Part shown: positions 9,279 to 19,019 of the stretch, piece after piece | How the letters are laid out: each line of letters opens with the position of its first letter | Numbering within the stretch: position 1 is the stretch's first letter | From: Alphaproteobacteria bacterium HGW-Alphaproteobacteria-18 | GTDB taxonomy: Bacteria; Pseudomonadota; Alphaproteobacteria; Caulobacterales; Hyphomonadaceae | DNA length: 64,000 bases | NCBI GenBank assembly: GCA_002841155.1 | Contig: PHEH01000009.1 | Span: forward strand, 1 to 64,000 | Direction: 5' to 3' | Notes under the pieces: generated by a model | Database searches by the model: none | The model's input: the letters and a program-made list of their open reading frames with translations, nothing else | What the model was told of the DNA's origin: nothing | Translations under genes and position numbers: made by a program

Positions 9279-9431
9279 GGACGCCCCCCTTTGGCCTCAG
9301 CCTAGCCGGATCGGGTAAAGGAACCGCTTTCATGCCGCGCGCGAGCAAACCGGGCTGGCCTGCCAGCGCCCGGCAGGCGCGCTTCACATGGCGCAGTTGC
9401 GAATCCCGGCCCGATGGCTAACCTGTAGGCC

Positions 9432-10181
9432 ATGCGCCTCACCCTCTTTCTCATTGCCCTCTGCGGCGCGGCTCTCTCGGCCTGTAGCAGTCCCGCAGAG
9501 GGGCCTTGCCAGACCCGCAATTTCGAGAACCTGCCCTATCTGGTGTGCACCTTCGATGCTGCCGATGATGATATCCGCCTCTTCCTACGCGATGAAACCG
9601 GCGTGCCCTTCGGCCAGTTCGACCGGCTGGCCAACCATGTGGCATCTAAAGGCGGTAGCCTGATCTTTGCGATGAATGCCGGCATGTATCATGACGACCG
9701 CCGCCCGGTTGGCCTCTATATTGAGGAAGGCGAGGCAGAGATGGGCCTTGTCCGCTCCGCCGGTCCCGGCAATTTCGGCATGCTGCCCAATGGCGTTTTC
9801 TGGATCGACGACGATATATCCGGTGTGTCTGAAACCCTCGCCTTTGATGAGCGTTTCCAGGACGCCCCGCCCCGCTTTGCTACACAATCAGGCCCCATGC
9901 TGGTAATCGACGGCGTGCTTCACCCAGCGCTGAACCCCGACGGCACCAGCCTGCGCCGCCGCAACGGCGTCGGTGTCAGCGAAGATGGCCACCAGGTCTT
10001 TTTTGTCATCAGCGATGTGCCGGTGAACTTCCACTCCTTCGCCCGCCTCTTCCGCGATGAGCTGGGCACGCCCAATGCGCTCTATCTCGATGGCGCCGTC
10101 TCCAAGATCTATGTCCCGGCATTGGAGCGCAGCGAATCCGGCCTCGATATGGGCCCCATCGTCGGAGTCGTCCGCCAGTGA
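9432..10181 (+). CDS. Phosphodiester glycosidase family lipoprotein (NAGPA-like/DUF2233)
   Basis: A 249-residue predicted lipoprotein (signal peptide MRLTLFLIALCGAALSACSS, lipobox LSAC). The body matches the phosphodiester glycosidase domain: FAMNAGMYHDDRRPVGLYIEEG near residue 78, GNFGMLPNGVF, ATQSGPMLVIDG and RRNGVGVSEDG, then FARLFRDELGTPNALYLDGA. The mammalian relative removes GlcNAc from GlcNAc-phosphodiesters, so a role in envelope glycoconjugate trimming is possible but unproven. It overlaps the downstream DUF2164 gene by 4 bases (GTGA). Confidence 0.85.
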   Translation: MRLTLFLIALCGAALSACSSPAEGPCQTRNFENLPYLVCTFDAADDDIRLFLRDETGVPFGQFDRLANHVASKGGSLIFAMNAGMYHDDRRPVGLYIEEGEAEMGLVRSAGPGNFGMLPNGVFWIDDDISGVSETLAFDERFQDAPPRFATQSGPMLVIDGVLHPALNPDGTSLRRRNGVGVSEDGHQVFFVISDVPVNFHSFARLFRDELGTPNALYLDGAVSKIYVPALERSESGLDMGPIVGVVRQ

Positions 10182-10414
10182 AGAAACTCACCCTCTCAGC
10201 GGAGCGCCGCCAGCGTCTGGTGGACGAGTTGCGCAAGATGTCAGCGCGCGATTTCGACATTGCCTTGAGCGATTTCCAGGCCGGCGAGGTGGTCGACCGG
10301 ATGACTGTCCTGATCGGCCCGGCCGTCTATAATGAAGCCGTTCAGGATGTGCGCCTGCATCTGCAGAACCGTCTCGATGATCTTGATGGCGAGGTCTTCG
10401 TCGAGGAGCCCTGA
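10178..10414 (+). CDS. DUF2164 family protein
   Basis: A 78-residue protein starting at GTG 10178 inside the stop of the preceding gene. It fits the DUF2164 pattern: a basic N terminus, FDIALSDFQAGEVVDRM and the conserved ending IGPAVYNEAVQDVRLHLQNRL. The family is small, cytosolic and of unknown function. Coupling to the phosphodiester glycosidase gene suggests co-expression but does not define a role. Confidence 0.82.
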   Translation: MKKLTLSAERRQRLVDELRKMSARDFDIALSDFQAGEVVDRMTVLIGPAVYNEAVQDVRLHLQNRLDDLDGEVFVEEP

Positions 10415-10509
10415 GCAGAACTTAAGCATCAGGTAAGCCGGTTGCAGAGCACCAGCGCGCGCCATATCTGCCCGGCAGACAAAGAACCGCTGAACGGATG
10501 AGACCTCCC

Positions 10510-10851
10510 ATGACGCCCACATTGTACGGCCTGAAAAACTGCGACACCTGCAAGAAAGCCCTCAAGGAGCTGGAAGCTGGCGGCAAACCCGCCGCCTTCG
10601 TCGACATCCGCGCCGAAGCCGACCTGCCTTCGAAACTCCCCCGCTGGATCGCGGCTGTGGGCGAAAAACTTGTAAATCGCAGCTCCACCACCTGGCGCAG
10701 CCTGTCGGACGCTGACAAGGCGCGGGCCTCCGGCGTTAGCCTGGAAGGCCTGCTCCTGGGCAACCCCACCCTGATCAAACGCCCGGTCATTGAGGCAGGC
10801 GATGAAGTGCTCGTGGGCTGGAGCGCGGAGACGAAGTCGCGCATCGGCTGA
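10510..10851 (+). CDS. ArsC/Spx-family reductase-like protein (YffB type)
   Basis: A 113-residue thioredoxin-fold protein of the ArsC/Spx/YffB group. The hallmark N terminus LYGLKNCDTCKKALKELE has a CxxC pair, and the later RSSTTWRSLSDADK and GNPTLIKRPVIE stretches match the family. YffB proteins are thought to be glutathione-dependent thiol reductases; arsenate reduction is unlikely without ars genes nearby. Start ATG 10510 is chosen because the family begins here; ATG 10498 in frame adds four residues, and neither has a good ribosome binding site. Confidence 0.88.
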   Translation: MTPTLYGLKNCDTCKKALKELEAGGKPAAFVDIRAEADLPSKLPRWIAAVGEKLVNRSSTTWRSLSDADKARASGVSLEGLLLGNPTLIKRPVIEAGDEVLVGWSAETKSRIG

Positions 10852-10878
10852 GTGGCCGCGCGCCGGGTTGGTCTTGCC

Positions 10879-11343
10879 CTAGACGACCGCCATAAGCTGG
10901 GCCCCCAACCGATCCAGCGCGCTCGTCCATCCCTCTTCAACGCCGTCCAGCAGGTCAGAGCCATCGACCGCCACGGTCTGCAGCGTCAACTCAAGCCGCG
11001 TGCCGCTTCCATCCGCAATGAACTCGGCGGAAACCAGACTCATGCCCAGCAGGGCGTCTGCCTCGCTGATCACTTCGGTGTAGATGATACGTCTATCCGG
11101 AACGATGTCATGATAGCGACCGGTCACAAAGGCGACTGGCTCACCCTGCACGACGCAGGTTTGTTGATCTTCCCCGCCGATACGGAAATCCGCCGCATCG
11201 ATCCGCAGCTCAACCTCGTCTGACGGTGATCCCCATAGGCGGCGGATCTCCGGATCAGCCCAGGCGGCAAACACCCGCGCCGGGCTTGCCGAATACGTGC
11301 GCGCCATCGTGGCGGTACGGTGGACCATGCTCTGATGGCTCAT
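10879..11343 (-). CDS. SRPBCC (AHSA1/START-like) domain protein
   Basis: A 154-residue protein of the activator-of-Hsp90 homology 1 type, a hydrophobic-ligand-binding helix-grip fold. Typical elements are TYSASPARVFAAWADPEIRRLWG near the start, FRIGGEDQQ, FVTGRYHDIVPDRRIIYTE in the middle and the terminal EEGWTSALDRLGAQL helix. Its start overlaps the stop of the upstream ArsR gene by 4 bases. ArsR-SRPBCC pairs are widespread; the ligand or cellular effect of this SRPBCC protein is unknown. Confidence 0.9.
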   Translation of the reverse strand: MSHQSMVHRTATMARTYSASPARVFAAWADPEIRRLWGSPSDEVELRIDAADFRIGGEDQQTCVVQGEPVAFVTGRYHDIVPDRRIIYTEVISEADALLGMSLVSAEFIADGSGTRLELTLQTVAVDGSDLLDGVEEGWTSALDRLGAQLMAVV

Positions 11344-11687
11344 TGTGTATCTCCTTTGCGGTCAAGAATGTCTCCGAGACGGTCGAGGCGCGCGGCCCAA
11401 CCGGCTTCATATTCGGCAATCCAGCGATTGAGCGCGGCGAGGCGCTCGGCCTCCAGCCGGCATGTCCGCACGCGGCCTGTCTTCACTGTGCTGATCAATC
11501 CCGCCTCTTCGAGAACCCGGACATGCTGCAGAAAGCTGGGCAACGCCATGTCATAAGGCGCCGCAAGATCAGCGACACTCGCTTCACCCTGCGCCAGGCG
11601 GGCGATAACTCCCCGGCGCGTTGCGTCGGCGAGCGCATGAAAGCCGCGATCAAGTGCAGTTGAATCCGGGGAACGAATGTTAGGCAT
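11340..11687 (-). CDS. ArsR-family transcriptional regulator
   Basis: A 115-residue winged-helix regulator: FHALADATRRGVIARLAQGEASVADLAAPYDMALPSFLQHVRVLEEAGLISTVKTGRVRTCRLE covers the recognition helices and wing. Metal-ligand cysteines (CVC box) are absent, placing it with the non-metal ArsR proteins that accompany SRPBCC genes. The start codon lies inside one of two operator-like palindromes, so self-repression is likely. It is the first gene of the arsR-SRPBCC pair. Confidence 0.92.
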   Translation of the reverse strand: MPNIRSPDSTALDRGFHALADATRRGVIARLAQGEASVADLAAPYDMALPSFLQHVRVLEEAGLISTVKTGRVRTCRLEAERLAALNRWIAEYEAGWAARLDRLGDILDRKGDTQ

Positions 11688-11695
11688 ATACCTAA
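11680..11695 (-). promoter_or_regulatory. Operator-like palindrome O1 overlapping the ArsR start codon
   Basis: Read leftward this is TTAGGTATATGCCTAA, with TTAGG/CCTAA arms. It covers the ArsR start codon at 11685-11687. It shares TTAGGTA-N5-CTAA with O2, whose centre is 48 bases upstream. Likely binding site for the ArsR protein itself (inference). Confidence 0.6.
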
Positions 11696-11730
11696 GTAAC
11701 TCGATCCCGCATCCGCCGTCAAGTTACTTA
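11693..11730. repeat. Long-spaced inverted repeat between the ArsR operators
   Basis: TAAGTAACT (11693-11701) and AGTTACTTA (11722-11730) are perfect 9-base inverted repeats separated by 20 bases. They touch the inner ends of the two operator-like palindromes, making a nested symmetric structure that could help cooperative binding or looping. Confidence 0.6.
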
Positions 11731-11743
11731 GTAAATTACCTAA
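11728..11743 (-). promoter_or_regulatory. Operator-like palindrome O2 upstream of ArsR
   Basis: Read leftward this is TTAGGTAATTTACTAA, the second copy of TTAGGTA-N5-CTAA, 41-56 bases upstream of the ArsR start codon. It falls where a promoter would be expected. Confidence 0.6.
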
Positions 11744-11797
11744 CTTTTTGATCGCTCACGCGCGCGCACGCAAATCCGGCCGCCCGCAAATGAAAGG

Positions 11798-12031
11798 TCA
11801 GTTTTCGTCATCCCGCCTGTCAGCGATATCTTCGGCAATATCCTGGACGGCGCTGTCTGTGGCCTTCGCCACTTCGCCAGCGGCCGCGCTCGCTTCGGTC
11901 GCCGCAGCGCCCATCATCCGGTCCATGCGCGCGCCGGCCGATTCAAACGAGCCATCCACCAGCCGGAAAATCACCATGATGGCAAAGAACAGGACCAGGA
12001 TGGCGGTCAGTATTGCGTGAAATGCTTTCAT
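11798..12031 (-). CDS. Small single-pass membrane protein
   Basis: A 77-residue protein starting MKAFHAILTAILVLFFAIMV, a clear N-terminal membrane segment, followed by an alanine-rich amphipathic stretch (AAATEASAAAGEVAKATDSA) and an acidic end. The in-frame extension further upstream is basic and overlaps the riboswitch region, so the ATG at 12031 is preferred. I do not recognise a family. Confidence 0.6.
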   Translation of the reverse strand: MKAFHAILTAILVLFFAIMVIFRLVDGSFESAGARMDRMMGAAATEASAAAGEVAKATDSAVQDIAEDIADRRDDEN

Positions 12032-12156
12032 CTGTCTTCTCGCCCCTTCGGCAGATAATGTCTTTTGGTTAATGCGCCGCGCACGCGAAGGTTCCACGCG
12101 GCCGGATTTGCGTTTCCTCTTTCCCGCGCGCGTCATCGCGCCTATGTTGGGAGATA

Positions 12157-12236
12157 TCCGAGGGGTGTCCGGCATGGGGCCGGGCTGAGAGTTACCCTTT
12201 GAACCTGATCCGGGTCATGCCGGCGCGAGGGACGGA
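12157..12236 (+). promoter_or_regulatory. TPP riboswitch (thi box)
   Basis: The conserved core is present in order: GGGGTGTC, GGGCTGAGAG, ACCCTTTGAACCTGATC, CCGGGTCATGCCGGCG and GAGGGACGG. These are the thiamine-pyrophosphate binding elements of the thi box. A P1 stem can form between TCCG (12157-12160) and CGGA (12233-12236). CGGA overlaps the Shine-Dalgarno GGAGAG (12234-12239) of the gene starting at 12245, so ligand binding would directly hide the ribosome binding site. Regulation is therefore probably translational; I see no separate terminator. Confidence 0.93.
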
Positions 12237-12244
12237 GAGAACGA

Positions 12245-14547
<2,303 letters not shown>

Positions 14548-14550
14548 ACA

Positions 14551-15414
14551 ATGTTAGAGACGATATCCGCAATAGGAACGATACTCGCCAAATCTCTGTC
14601 GGCAGTTAAGTCTGGTTTTGATTGGAACTCCTCGACCAGAAAGAAGCGACTCGGAAATTTAATTAATCTCATTTACATTGAACTTGCAGAGACGATTTGC
14701 ACTGCGGAGCAAATCGTAGGTGGCCTCAACTCATTCGCCAACGGAGAAAGAAACTGGCGATACGATGGCGAATACGGCTTAATTATTGAAGGTGTCGACA
14801 TTGACGATTTGATCGCAGATCAAGCACGCAATCTCGTGAAACTCGAAAAACTGATCGACGAGTACTCACAACTTCTCAAGAATATAGATGTCGATGCATT
14901 TCTTAGGCTTCAGCAATTTTGCGCCTTCAAAGGAGCTGGGCTTACCTGGTTGGCCGTAAGTCTATCCAGAGGAAGAGTCCCCTTTAGCTCTTTGGGCCAA
15001 GCAGATCTCGAGTCGCTTATAGAATTATCCGGATACATGCTTTTTGAAGAGAACGAAAACGCAGAGCACTCACGAAATTTTGAAAGCATGATACAAGACA
15101 CCATGGCAAACTGGTACCCTTGGTATTCGACGGTTGGCGAGATCGCGAGCAGAACTAGGGAATCAGAGTTTCACCCATTGTCACTATTTTCAGCGAAAGC
15201 GCCTGCGGACTCCTCTGACGAATTAGGTAGATTTGACGAAACTCAAATTGACCACCTCAAACTCGTCTTGAAGCGCTGCAATTTTGCTGACCACCTCCAG
15301 AATGCACGTTCAGCTTTAACAAAAATTCGGGAATTCATCGAAGATAACTTTTCAATTGCGGATATTATGATTGATGAGCATGCGGAACTCCTGAAGCGAA
15401 GCAAGCGTAGTTGA
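14551..15414 (+). CDS. Hypothetical protein, AT-rich orphan behind thiC
   Basis: A 287-residue soluble-looking protein I do not recognise. It begins MLETISAIGTILAKSLSAVKS and is mostly charged and helical, with LIYIELAETICTAEQIVGGL near residue 45, a tryptophan-rich NWYPWYST near 185 and a lysine-rich C terminus (HAELLKRSKRS). Base use is clearly more AT-rich than thiC and other neighbours, with codons such as TTA, ATA and AGA, suggesting recent acquisition. It starts 3 bases after the thiC stop, with GGGG in the thiC 3' end as a possible ribosome binding site, so it may be expressed from the thiC operon. A REP-like hairpin follows. Confidence 0.75.
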   Translation: MLETISAIGTILAKSLSAVKSGFDWNSSTRKKRLGNLINLIYIELAETICTAEQIVGGLNSFANGERNWRYDGEYGLIIEGVDIDDLIADQARNLVKLEKLIDEYSQLLKNIDVDAFLRLQQFCAFKGAGLTWLAVSLSRGRVPFSSLGQADLESLIELSGYMLFEENENAEHSRNFESMIQDTMANWYPWYSTVGEIASRTRESEFHPLSLFSAKAPADSSDELGRFDETQIDHLKLVLKRCNFADHLQNARSALTKIREFIEDNFSIADIMIDEHAELLKRSKRS

Positions 15415-15423
15415 TCGGAGCGA

Positions 15424-15490
15424 TACCCACCGTTCTGCACTGCCGCTGGTGTCGCTTGGTGGGTTACGCCTTTGGCTAACCCTCCCTACG
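15424..15490. repeat. REP-like palindromic element
   Basis: GGGTTACGCC (15461-15470), TTT and GGCTAACCC (15474-15482) form a hairpin with one bulged C, ending CTCCCTACG. An inverted partial copy (TACCCACC, 15424-15431) faces GGTGGGTTA. Similar GTGGGTTACG...TAACCCACCCTACG hairpins are, from memory, scattered in many bacterial genomes, often beside acquired genes. It marks the right-hand side of the AT-rich insert. Confidence 0.6.
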
Positions 15491-15524
15491 GGTTTCGCGA
15501 TCCCGATACGGAGTGTTTTGAAAA

Positions 15525-15549
15525 GAGGCCGCCTGGACGGGGCGGCCTC
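15525..15549. terminator. Rho-independent terminator between convergent genes
   Basis: GAGGCCGCC (15525-15533) pairs with GGCGGCCTC (15541-15549) around a 7-base loop. It is flanked by TTTTGAAAA on the left and TGTTGTTTC on the right. It can serve the rightward orphan/thiC operon and the leftward DUF4168 gene. Confidence 0.78.
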
Positions 15550-15576
15550 TGTTGTTTCGGGTGGGAGCTGTCTGCC

Positions 15577-15957
15577 CTACCCCCCAAATTCTGCCCGCAA
15601 TTTCGCCAACGTCGCTTCATCCGTTTCGGCGAGATGAATTATTTCGGTGTAGCGGGTGGGGGTGATGCCTTCTTTCGAGATAGCGTCGGTGATCTGTTTT
15701 TCGGCCTTGGCCTGGATGGCGGCAGCATCAGCCTCGCTCTGGGCGGCCTGAAGTTCCACGGTCATCTGATTGGCCACTTCAGTGACCTTCTTGTTGGCGG
15801 CCACGAACTGTGTGGCTTCAGCATCCGTCACCGGGGCGATGGCCACAGGCGCTGCTGGCGCCACGCCGGTTTGCTGGGCTAGGCCCGTGCCCGCGCCCAT
15901 TACGGACAGGGCGAGCATCGCTGAAACGGTTCGTGCCCGGAATTTCTGTAGTGCCAT
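15577..15957 (-). CDS. DUF4168 domain exported protein
   Basis: A 126-residue exported protein with a signal peptide (RTVSAMLALSVMGAGTGLAQ) and a DUF4168 region: TDAEATQFVAANKKVTEVANQM, a charged helical stretch, and KEGITPTRYTEIIHLAETDEATLAKL. The family is periplasmic and of unknown function. ATG 15957 is chosen over the longer frame because AGGAGA precedes it and the signal peptide begins there. Confidence 0.82.
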   Translation of the reverse strand: MALQKFRARTVSAMLALSVMGAGTGLAQQTGVAPAAPVAIAPVTDAEATQFVAANKKVTEVANQMTVELQAAQSEADAAAIQAKAEKQITDAISKEGITPTRYTEIIHLAETDEATLAKLRAEFGG

Positions 15958-16136
15958 GATCTGGTTCTCCTGTTCAGGCCCTTGGTGGCCCAAACAAACA
16001 AATCCCCCTTCCCGGCTCAACCCCGGAGACGCCTTTCTGAGGGGATTGTAATTTAAAGCTCTGTCATGAAACTATGGTCATACAGGCCGTATCCTGATGG
16101 CCTATCACCAGATCTCAGGTCCGCGCCAGGAGGCAA

Positions 16137-17636
16137 CTACCCCGCCTTACCCATGCGGCGGCGCTGGACGCTGGAAGGGATATTCAGGCTCTCGCGATAC
16201 TTGGCCACCGTGCGGCGGGCAATCTCGATGCCAAATCCGGTGAGGATTTCAACGATCTGATCATCGGAGAGCACATCTTCCGGCGCCTCGTCATCAATCA
16301 GCTGCTTGATCCGGTGACGGACGGCTTCAGCCGAGTGCGCTTCGCCCCCGCCAGTTGCCGGAATCGAGGCTGAGAAGAAGTATTTGAACTCGAAGAGGCC
16401 GCGCGGGGTGGCCATATATTTGTTGGTGGTCACCCGGCTGACAGTGGATTCGTGCATCTCGATGGCGTCGGCCACCTGTTTGAGGTTCAGCGGGCGCAAA
16501 TGCGCGACCCCATGCGCGTAGAAGCCATCCTGCTGGCGAACAATCTCGCTCGCCACTTTCAGGATCGTTCGGGCGCGCTGGTCCAGGGATTTCACCAACC
16601 AACTGGCCGACGCGGCGCATTCGGAGATGAACTCCTTCTCCTTCTCGCGCATCGGCAGAGCGGTCACCTCGGCATAATAGGCCTTGTCCATCAGCACGCG
16701 GGGGAGATTGTCGGAATTGAGCTCTACGGCGAACATGCCATTTGGCAGTTCACGGACATAAACATCCGGCACGACGGCAACGGTCGTGTCGCTGGAGAAC
16801 CCCGCGCCGGGCTTGGGCGAAAGCTGGCGCAGTTCCAGAAGCATGTCCTGGATATCGGCCTTATCGACGCCGCAGACATCCATCAGCGCCTTCATGTCAT
16901 GGCGGGCAACAAGGTGGAGATTGTCCAGCATCGCCTGCATGGCCGGATCAAGCCGGCCGCGATCCTTGAGCTGAAGGGCAAGACATTCCGGGATGGAGCG
17001 GGCCATCACGCCGGTCGGGTCAAACCCCTGGCAGACCGTCAACACGGCCTCGACATTGGCAATGTCTGCGCCGAGCGCCTTGGCGACATCCTCAAGCGGG
17101 GCACGCAGGTATCCGGTCTCGTCCGTCTCGTCGATCAGGCGGGCAGCGATCAGCCGGTCAGCGGCCGTGAGGCCGGCGAAATTGAGCTGGGTATGGAGGT
17201 GTTCATGCAGCGTGACATCGCCCGAGACATTGGCGGCATAATCAAAGTCTTCGGTGGCGGCCCCGCCCGAGGCGGTCGACCAGTCGGTGGTCGCAGAGGG
17301 TCCGCGGGCATCTTCCGACGGGCCGGCATCAGATCCGGTACCCGGTTCGAAAACGTCTTCCCCCGGAGCATCGAGCTGGTCGCGCGCTTCGCCGAGGCCG
17401 GAGCTGTCATCGAGGGTCAGCTGCTCGCGGTTCTTGGGGTCGGCGCTGTCAGTGGACGTAGAGGCTCCCCCCTCCTCCTCGATCTTCACCAGCAGCGGAT
17501 TACGCTCCAGTTCAGCCTCGATGAATTCGGAAAGCTCCTGGTTCGACAATTGCAGAAGCTTGATCGCCTGCTGAAGCTGCGGCGTCATTACCAGGGACTG
17601 GCCCTGGCGCATGTCGAGTGATTGTTTCATGGCCAT
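16137..17636 (-). CDS. rpoN: RNA polymerase sigma-54 factor
   Basis: A 499-residue sigma-54. The N-terminal activator-interaction region is QSLVMTPQLQQAIKLLQLSNQEL; an acidic region II spans about residues 55-125. The core-binding region follows, and the C terminus has the RpoN box ARRTVAKYRE that contacts the -24 promoter element. It needs an enhancer-binding ATPase for open-complex formation. It lies directly downstream of lptB, the usual alphaproteobacterial order. The hibernation factor (hpf) and ptsN genes often found after rpoN are absent here; a DUF4168 gene follows instead. Confidence 0.96.
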   Translation of the reverse strand: MAMKQSLDMRQGQSLVMTPQLQQAIKLLQLSNQELSEFIEAELERNPLLVKIEEEGGASTSTDSADPKNREQLTLDDSSGLGEARDQLDAPGEDVFEPGTGSDAGPSEDARGPSATTDWSTASGGAATEDFDYAANVSGDVTLHEHLHTQLNFAGLTAADRLIAARLIDETDETGYLRAPLEDVAKALGADIANVEAVLTVCQGFDPTGVMARSIPECLALQLKDRGRLDPAMQAMLDNLHLVARHDMKALMDVCGVDKADIQDMLLELRQLSPKPGAGFSSDTTVAVVPDVYVRELPNGMFAVELNSDNLPRVLMDKAYYAEVTALPMREKEKEFISECAASASWLVKSLDQRARTILKVASEIVRQQDGFYAHGVAHLRPLNLKQVADAIEMHESTVSRVTTNKYMATPRGLFEFKYFFSASIPATGGGEAHSAEAVRHRIKQLIDDEAPEDVLSDDQIVEILTGFGIEIARRTVAKYRESLNIPSSVQRRRMGKAG

Positions 17637-17654
17637 AAGCCGCGCCCCCTGTGA

Positions 17655-18389
17655 TCAAGCGGCGAACTGCTCACCCAGATAGACCCTGCGCACATCCTCG
17701 TTCTTCAGCACGTCTGCCGGCGCACCTGTGAAGAGGACATCGCCATCATACATGACATAAGCCCGGTCTACGATCTGAAGCGTCTCGCGCACCTGGTGAT
17801 CTGTGATCAGAACACCCAGGCCACGCTGTTTCAGATAGCGGACAAGTTCGGAAATGTCGGAGATAGCGAGCGGGTCGATGCCGGTGAACGGTTCGTCCAG
17901 TAGCATGAAACTTGGACGCGATGCGAGCGCGCGAGCGATCTCCACACGCCGCCGTTCACCACCCGAAAGGGAGGTGGCAGGCTGGTTGCGCAGGTGTTCG
18001 ACATGCAACTCGCTGAGCAGGCCATCGACCTGTGCCATCCGCGCAGCCCGGTCGGGTTCGACCAGTTCCGCCACGGCGAGCACATTCTCTTCTACAGTCA
18101 TTCCCCGGAAGATCGACGCTTCCTGCGGAAGGTATCCCACGCCCAGACGGGCGCGCTGATACATCGGCAGGCGGGTAACATCTTCGCCATCAATGGAAAT
18201 CGAACCGGAATCGGCCCCGATCAGCCCCATGATCATGTAGAAACAGGTGGTCTTGCCGGCCCCGTTGGGTCCAAGCAGGCCGACAACTTCTCCCCGCGCT
18301 AGGGAGAGCGATACATCGCGCACGACCTGACGTTTGCCAAAAGCCTTGGCAAGGTTGTGTACGACGAGGCCTTCGGCCGGTTCGCTCAT
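17655..18389 (-). CDS. lptB: LPS export ABC transporter ATP-binding protein LptB
   Basis: A 244-residue ABC ATPase that powers lipopolysaccharide extraction from the inner membrane with LptFG and LptC. Walker A is GLLGPNGAGKTTCFYM near residue 40, the signature is LSGGERRRVEIARAL near 138, Walker B is FMLLDEPFTGIDPLA, and the switch histidine lies in LITDHQVRE. Gene order lptC-lptA-lptB-rpoN supports the assignment over branched-chain amino acid ATPases, which look similar. It is 93 bases after lptA and 18 bases before rpoN. Confidence 0.95.
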   Translation of the reverse strand: MSEPAEGLVVHNLAKAFGKRQVVRDVSLSLARGEVVGLLGPNGAGKTTCFYMIMGLIGADSGSISIDGEDVTRLPMYQRARLGVGYLPQEASIFRGMTVEENVLAVAELVEPDRAARMAQVDGLLSELHVEHLRNQPATSLSGGERRRVEIARALASRPSFMLLDEPFTGIDPLAISDISELVRYLKQRGLGVLITDHQVRETLQIVDRAYVMYDGDVLFTGAPADVLKNEDVRRVYLGEQFAA

Positions 18390-18482
18390 GATCTGGTTAT
18401 TCCCTTTACGCGGAGCGGTATTGCCGCCCTGATTTACGCTATCTCACCATGCTTAAGATCGGCTTCAGGATTCCTTCAAAAT

Positions 18483-19019
18483 TCACCGGTTCGATTGAGG
18501 TTGGCTTTCCGGATCGATCACCATCCGGGTCCGGCCACCGCCCCCTTCCAGCGTGGTGCGCCGGTTACCGACCTCCATCCGCAGCTTCTGCCCTTCGGCA
18601 ACATCCCGGTCACGCATCAGAGCGACATTGCCGGTCATGGTGATGGTGTCGGTTGCAAGCTCGTAAATGCCCCGGTCGCCCTTCGCCTTGAGCTCAGGGG
18701 TGACGTAGTAGACATTGCCTTCCGCCAGGATGCTCTCCACCTGCCCGAAACCAGCCGCCACGCCCTGGGCGCCGGGCGCATCGCCCTGCTGGCCCGTGAA
18801 CATGATCGTGACCGTATCGGCCCGAAGACGCGCCGTGCCCTGGCGGATATCGACATTGCCTACCAGCAATACCTTGCGCTCGCGCTCCAGGCTCTCGGTC
18901 CGCTCGGAATTGATATAGATCGCCCCCCCCTCCGAAGAGATCTGGGCATAAGCGGGCGCGCCCAGTATCAGGCCAACAACAAGACTCGCGGCGGCTGCCT
19001 TAAGGAGTGACATCTTCAT
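18483..19019 (-). CDS. lptA: LPS transport periplasmic protein LptA
   Basis: A 178-residue periplasmic OstA-domain protein forming the beta-jellyroll bridge that carries LPS to the outer membrane. A signal peptide (SLLKAAAASLVVGLILGAPAYA) precedes the OstA repeats IYINSERTESLERERKVLLVGNVDIRQG, RLRADTVTIMF and IYELATDTITMTGNVALMRD. The start is ambiguous: GTG 19028, ATG 19019 and ATG 19013 are in frame; AAGG sits 8 bases before ATG 19013. It overlaps the end of lptC. Confidence 0.9.
   Translation of the reverse strand: MKMSLLKAAAASLVVGLILGAPAYAQISSEGGAIYINSERTESLERERKVLLVGNVDIRQGTARLRADTVTIMFTGQQGDAPGAQGVAAGFGQVESILAEGNVYYVTPELKAKGDRGIYELATDTITMTGNVALMRDRDVAEGQKLRMEVGNRRTTLEGGGGRTRMVIDPESQPQSNR

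Noticed and set aside
16452-17621. Long rightward open frame opposite rpoN
   Set aside because: Shadow of rpoN; no recognisable domain.
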